Positions 31,201 to 32,639 of a DNA stretch of 32,639 nt are shown piece after piece (within the stretch, counting starts at the first letter, position 1; each line of letters starts with the position of its first letter). Source of the stretch: JANYGM01 sp043764015 (GTDB lineage: Bacteria; Bacteroidota; Bacteroidia; Cytophagales; Thermonemataceae); assembly GCA_043764015.1 (NCBI GenBank), contig JAYUKY010000099.1:1-32639 (forward strand), written 5' to 3'. The position numbers and the translations under genes were made by a program. Below the pieces are notes generated by a model. It made no database searches. It was not told where the DNA came from and saw nothing but the letters and a program-made list of their open reading frames with translations.

Positions 31201-31735
31201 AAGAAATACCACCATTATCTTGCGCAGAAAACTGTGGCGTAAGGCGTACAAAATCTTGCAAACCACGAGAGAGTGTAGGCAAAGCGGCTAATTGCTCACT
31301 ATTGATGTTGGTAGTTGCACCTGTGCGCCCAGCATCAAAAGTAGCATCTCTTCTAGCTGTAACGACTGCTTCTTCTGTAATATCCAAACTTCCTTCTTCA
31401 ATAAGTGCTGCATTTAGTTTGGTATTTTCACCAAGCCCAAGACTACCAAGCATAATATCTTGTTGTTTGTAACCAATAAAAGAGAAAGTAACTTTATAAG
31501 GACCTCCCACTTTCATATTATTGATACTAAATGTACCATTGTCATCTGTAACGACCCCAAATTGTCCGCCTGTTGGTGTGTGTACTGCAATAATGGTAAC
31601 ACCAGGGATTGCTTCTTTGGTTTTTTTGTCTGTTACTGTACCCGACATAGAGGCGGTAGTAACTTGTGCTAGTAGCGTTTGCGTGCTACAAAGCAAACAA
31701 AACATACTAAAAACGAGTAGAAATTTGTTTTTCAT
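28247..31735 (-). CDS. Oar-like TonB-dependent outer-membrane receptor
   Basis: A 1162-aa outer-membrane protein. It has a signal peptide (MKNKFLLVFSMFCLLCSTQT, cleaved near residue 24), then a carboxypeptidase-regulatory-like beta domain (about 25-105, SGTVTDKKTKEAIPGVTI), then a plug domain (about 120-250, with QDFVRLTPQFSAQ, IMIDGAVNNDVFG and GGGVNAITRSGTNELEGSAY). The rest is a large barrel with many aromatic-ended strands and a C-terminal phenylalanine (QFGVRYLF) as assembly signal. The pattern matches the Oar group of TonB receptors. The substrate is unknown; Oar relatives have been linked to peptide or protein-signal uptake. No SusD partner is adjacent, so it is not a standard polysaccharide locus. 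A TACTTTTG box (31798-31791) lies about 60 nt upstream. Confidence 0.93.
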   Translation of the reverse strand: MKNKFLLVFSMFCLLCSTQTLLAQVTTASMSGTVTDKKTKEAIPGVTIIAVHTPTGGQFGVVTDDNGTFSINNMKVGGPYKVTFSFIGYKQQDIMLGSLGLGENTKLNAALIEEGSLDITEEAVVTARRDATFDAGRTGATTNINSEQLAALPTLSRGLQDFVRLTPQFSAQDNGGISFGGANNRFNSIMIDGAVNNDVFGLNASGTPGGRTNAQPVSLDAVKEIQVLIAPYDVRQSGFVGGGVNAITRSGTNELEGSAYYFTRSDRFTGDKVGDAPLTVRNFRDTQFGFRFGGPIVKNKLFYFFNAELGRRDDPNPNNIRNYAENVRRQKNGTEADRDLLETTFTNELLNMRRILINKYNYDPGDPTENYLNTQNNNKIFARLDWNINNQHTLTLRHNFIDAFVKDIFRSGNQFSFGNSGSIIKNRTNTTVLELQSRFSNKISNEFRVSFTNINDFRENEGRDFPQMSVISKTMKTAFDADVFIGAGLDAIGGLNSLNQNLIEITDNLTIKKGKHTFVFGTRNELYFFENKFTQNFAGSWRFASLQKPTEVGAIDFSLESGTPDRFLKTYSRTADPKQGVNWGAIQLGVYAQDDWNIAKNLRLTIGVRADLPYMSSSVTRNDLFVKQFGLDNSAKPTAKPLISPRIGFNWDVKSDGKTQVRGGVGLFAGRPPFVWLSNQYSNNGIGFGQIALDANLGNQADINALFAGTTPAQRDAILSDPNYVPQTQTATSVINLTNPNLRLPQVFRANLGVDRKLPFGLVGTFEALYSKTINDMYVRNINLRGQQNVLNNEGRPIFGIPGTGAGVGPRLVDPANFTGVYVLENARGGDQLSLTAKLERNRKGLYTMLAYTYSEATDFASLTSSVASSNFNNNITSGNPNAPVQATTDFNLRHRIVGALSYNAEYSKYASTNVALFYNGQSGRNFSYIIGNAGASSRDINADGITGNELMYIPRTREDIELQNTTLASTATVDNGVDIRNFGILDVNGKLIEKAAPYTVSTDLQWNALDNFISNETSLKDRRGQFAERNGAVAPWNHRFDLRLMQNIRYNSGADDKKHTLQFTLDIINVGNLLNKNWGVIPTSITNPVTAQSYNTVTGNIVYTIPVAVTATSLVTDAVGAPILVGGRPQVKTATAEIIRNRDIITLSSVWQMQFGVRYLF

Positions 31736-31790
31736 TGATTGGATTTAATTATTATGAGATATGTTTTTTTATGTTGATATAAATTTTCTA

Positions 31791-31798
31791 CAAAAGTA
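31791..31798 (-). promoter_or_regulatory. -7 promoter element of the TonB receptor gene
   Basis: On the minus strand it reads TACTTTTG, matching TAnnTTTG, with the ATG about 56 nt downstream. The expected -33 position shows only a weak TTAG. Confidence 0.4.
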
Positions 31799-31985
31799 CA
31801 CTTTGTATTTTGATTATTCTAATTTTTTTGTACTTTTCTATGTTAAAAAATCTTTAAGAAAAAAAAATATTCTTTATGATTTTTTTATAAGAAATTTGGA
31901 AAGTTGTATTTTTATTTTCATATTGTATGCCCTTTTAGAAATTTTAAAAACACAATTTTAATAATTTACTTAAATAATTTGTTGA

Positions 31986-32477
31986 GTGATAAAAACTAAA
32001 GAATTACAGATTGCCTACAAAGTTTACACTTCTTTTGAAGATTTGGACGCAACACAACAAAAACTCATCTTACAGGCTCGTAATGCTTGCTCACGTGCTT
32101 ATGCGCCTTATTCAAATTTTCACGTTGGAGCGGCTTTTTTGTTAGATGATGGGCAAATAATTGAAGGAAACAACCAAGAAAATGCAGCTTATCCTTCTGG
32201 GCTTTGTGCAGAAAGAACAGCTATGTTTTATATTGGTGCAAACTTCCCCACTAAAAAAGTTAAAATAATGGCGGTTACGGCACATTTAGCTGCTAATAAC
32301 CTTGATTTTCTGTCTATTTCGCCTTGTGGTGCTTGTCGGCAGTCTGTATTGGAATATGAAGAAAAACAAAAAGCACCTATAAAAGTGCTTTTGAGTGGTG
32401 AAAATGGTAGTTTTATAGAACTTCCTAGTATTGCTAGTTTGCTTCCGTTCAAGTTTGTGGAAGATAATTTGAGGTAA
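31986..32477 (+). CDS. cdd: Cytidine deaminase
   Basis: A 163-aa zinc enzyme deaminating cytidine and deoxycytidine in pyrimidine salvage. Zinc ligands are Cys74 in GLCAERTA (with the proton shuttle Glu76), Cys114 and Cys117 in SPCGACRQ. The N-terminal substrate segment APYSNFHVGAA is also typical. Length matches the homotetrameric class with about 20 extra N-terminal residues. The start is a GTG at 31986, since no in-frame ATG exists upstream of the conserved part. It is a stand-alone gene divergent from the TonB receptor. GAGGTAT and GAGGTAC heptamers follow its stop. Confidence 0.93.
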   Translation: MIKTKELQIAYKVYTSFEDLDATQQKLILQARNACSRAYAPYSNFHVGAAFLLDDGQIIEGNNQENAAYPSGLCAERTAMFYIGANFPTKKVKIMAVTAHLAANNLDFLSISPCGACRQSVLEYEEKQKAPIKVLLSGENGSFIELPSIASLLPFKFVEDNLR

Positions 32478-32495
32478 AAGAGAGGTATGAGGTAC
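32471..32495 (+). repeat. Short heptamer array at the cytidine deaminase stop
   Basis: GAGGTAA (containing the TAA stop, 32471-32477), a 4-nt break, then GAGGTAT and GAGGTAC (32482-32495). It is of the stop type and shorter than the usual five units. Confidence 0.55.
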
Positions 32496-32527
32496 TAATT
32501 AGATAACGACATTGTAAGTTTGTATTC

Positions 32528-32639
32528 GTGGGGTATAAAACCCTACTGATTACCCACATCTTTTTGCATAAGCCAAGTTTCTCTAATGATGAGAAACTTG
32601 TTCCAGCCTTTCCATAGGCTTACAACGCCCAGATGCCTA
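32528..32639 (-). ncRNA. Structured sequence at the window edge, possible mobile-element end or guide-type RNA
   Basis: Complementary segments are nested: 32557-32561 with 32631-32635 (5 bp), 32569-32574 with 32617-32622 (TAAGCC/GGCTTA, 6 bp), and directly stacked on that 32575-32583 with 32591-32599 (AAGTTTCTC/GAGAAACTT, 9 bp). GTGGG and CCCAC plus GGGT/ACCC form a hairpin at 32528-32557. On the minus strand this would be a three-level fold followed by a terminal hairpin, reminiscent of the right end of IS200/IS605-type elements, where the TnpB guide RNA is encoded. The element body, if any, lies outside the window, so the identity is open. Confidence 0.35.

Noticed and set aside
28247..31735. 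Polysaccharide utilisation locus (SusC-like reading of the TonB receptor)
   Set aside because: There is no SusD partner, glycoside hydrolase or regulator next to it, and the plug region fits the Oar group better.

Overview
This 32.6-kb window is AT-rich chromosomal DNA from a member of the Bacteroidota, most likely a Cytophagales-type heterotroph. The evidence is an Oar-like TonB receptor, an ECF sigma factor with a Bacteroidota-style membrane partner and a Spy-like protein, a split transketolase, no Shine-Dalgarno sequences, and several promoters of the TTTG / TAnnTTTG type. The species cannot be fixed from this sequence. I saw no rRNA, tRNA, CRISPR array or intact insertion sequence.

Layout. 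0.3-1.5 kb: thiolase. 1.7-2.1 kb: small YiaA/YiaB-type membrane protein. 2.1-4.1 kb: a tightly coupled pair, an ABC/OLD-type ATPase and a 208-aa partner, running 11 nt into methylmalonyl-CoA mutase (4.2-6.3 kb). 6.7-10.2 kb: sugar-phosphate nucleotidyltransferase, a PD-(D/E)XK-like protein and a secreted TPR protein. 10.3-11.8 kb (minus): a WGR-like protein and a TPMT-type methyltransferase. 12.0-13.5 kb: a coiled-coil membrane protein and a lipoprotein. 13.6-22.7 kb (all minus): DppB-type permease, acyl-CoA carboxylase beta chain, HSL-type esterase, HAMP-GAF-PAS sensor with no output domain, a FadJ-like protein lacking its NAD-binding domain, and GltX. 23.1-25.1 kb (minus): sigma factor, membrane partner and Spy-like protein. 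25.2-27.9 kb: transketolase C-terminal half, divergent from cystathionine beta-synthase. 28.2-31.7 kb (minus): TonB receptor. 32.0-32.5 kb: cytidine deaminase, followed by a structured sequence at the right edge.

Function. Thiolase, the FadJ-like protein, acyl-CoA (propionyl-CoA) carboxylase beta chain and methylmalonyl-CoA mutase together suggest fatty-acid and propionyl-CoA oxidation, but these genes are scattered rather than in one operon. The sigma factor module probably senses envelope stress. The ATPase/partner pair and the solitary nuclease-like protein look like accessory, possibly defensive, genes.

The most unusual signal lies between the genes. Short arrays of degenerate heptamers, usually five units (35 nt), sit at gene boundaries. 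In the direction of the adjacent gene, arrays at starts read (ACAATTC)n-like and arrays at stops read the complement, (GAATTGT / GAATTAC / GAAGTGT)n-like. I found 14 such arrays and all fit this rule. Several supply the stop codon or the last residues of a protein, and where two same-strand genes meet the two arrays form a long potential hairpin. Four REP-like palindromes with compensated stems, two MITE-like inverted-repeat elements and several perfect palindromes fill the other gaps.
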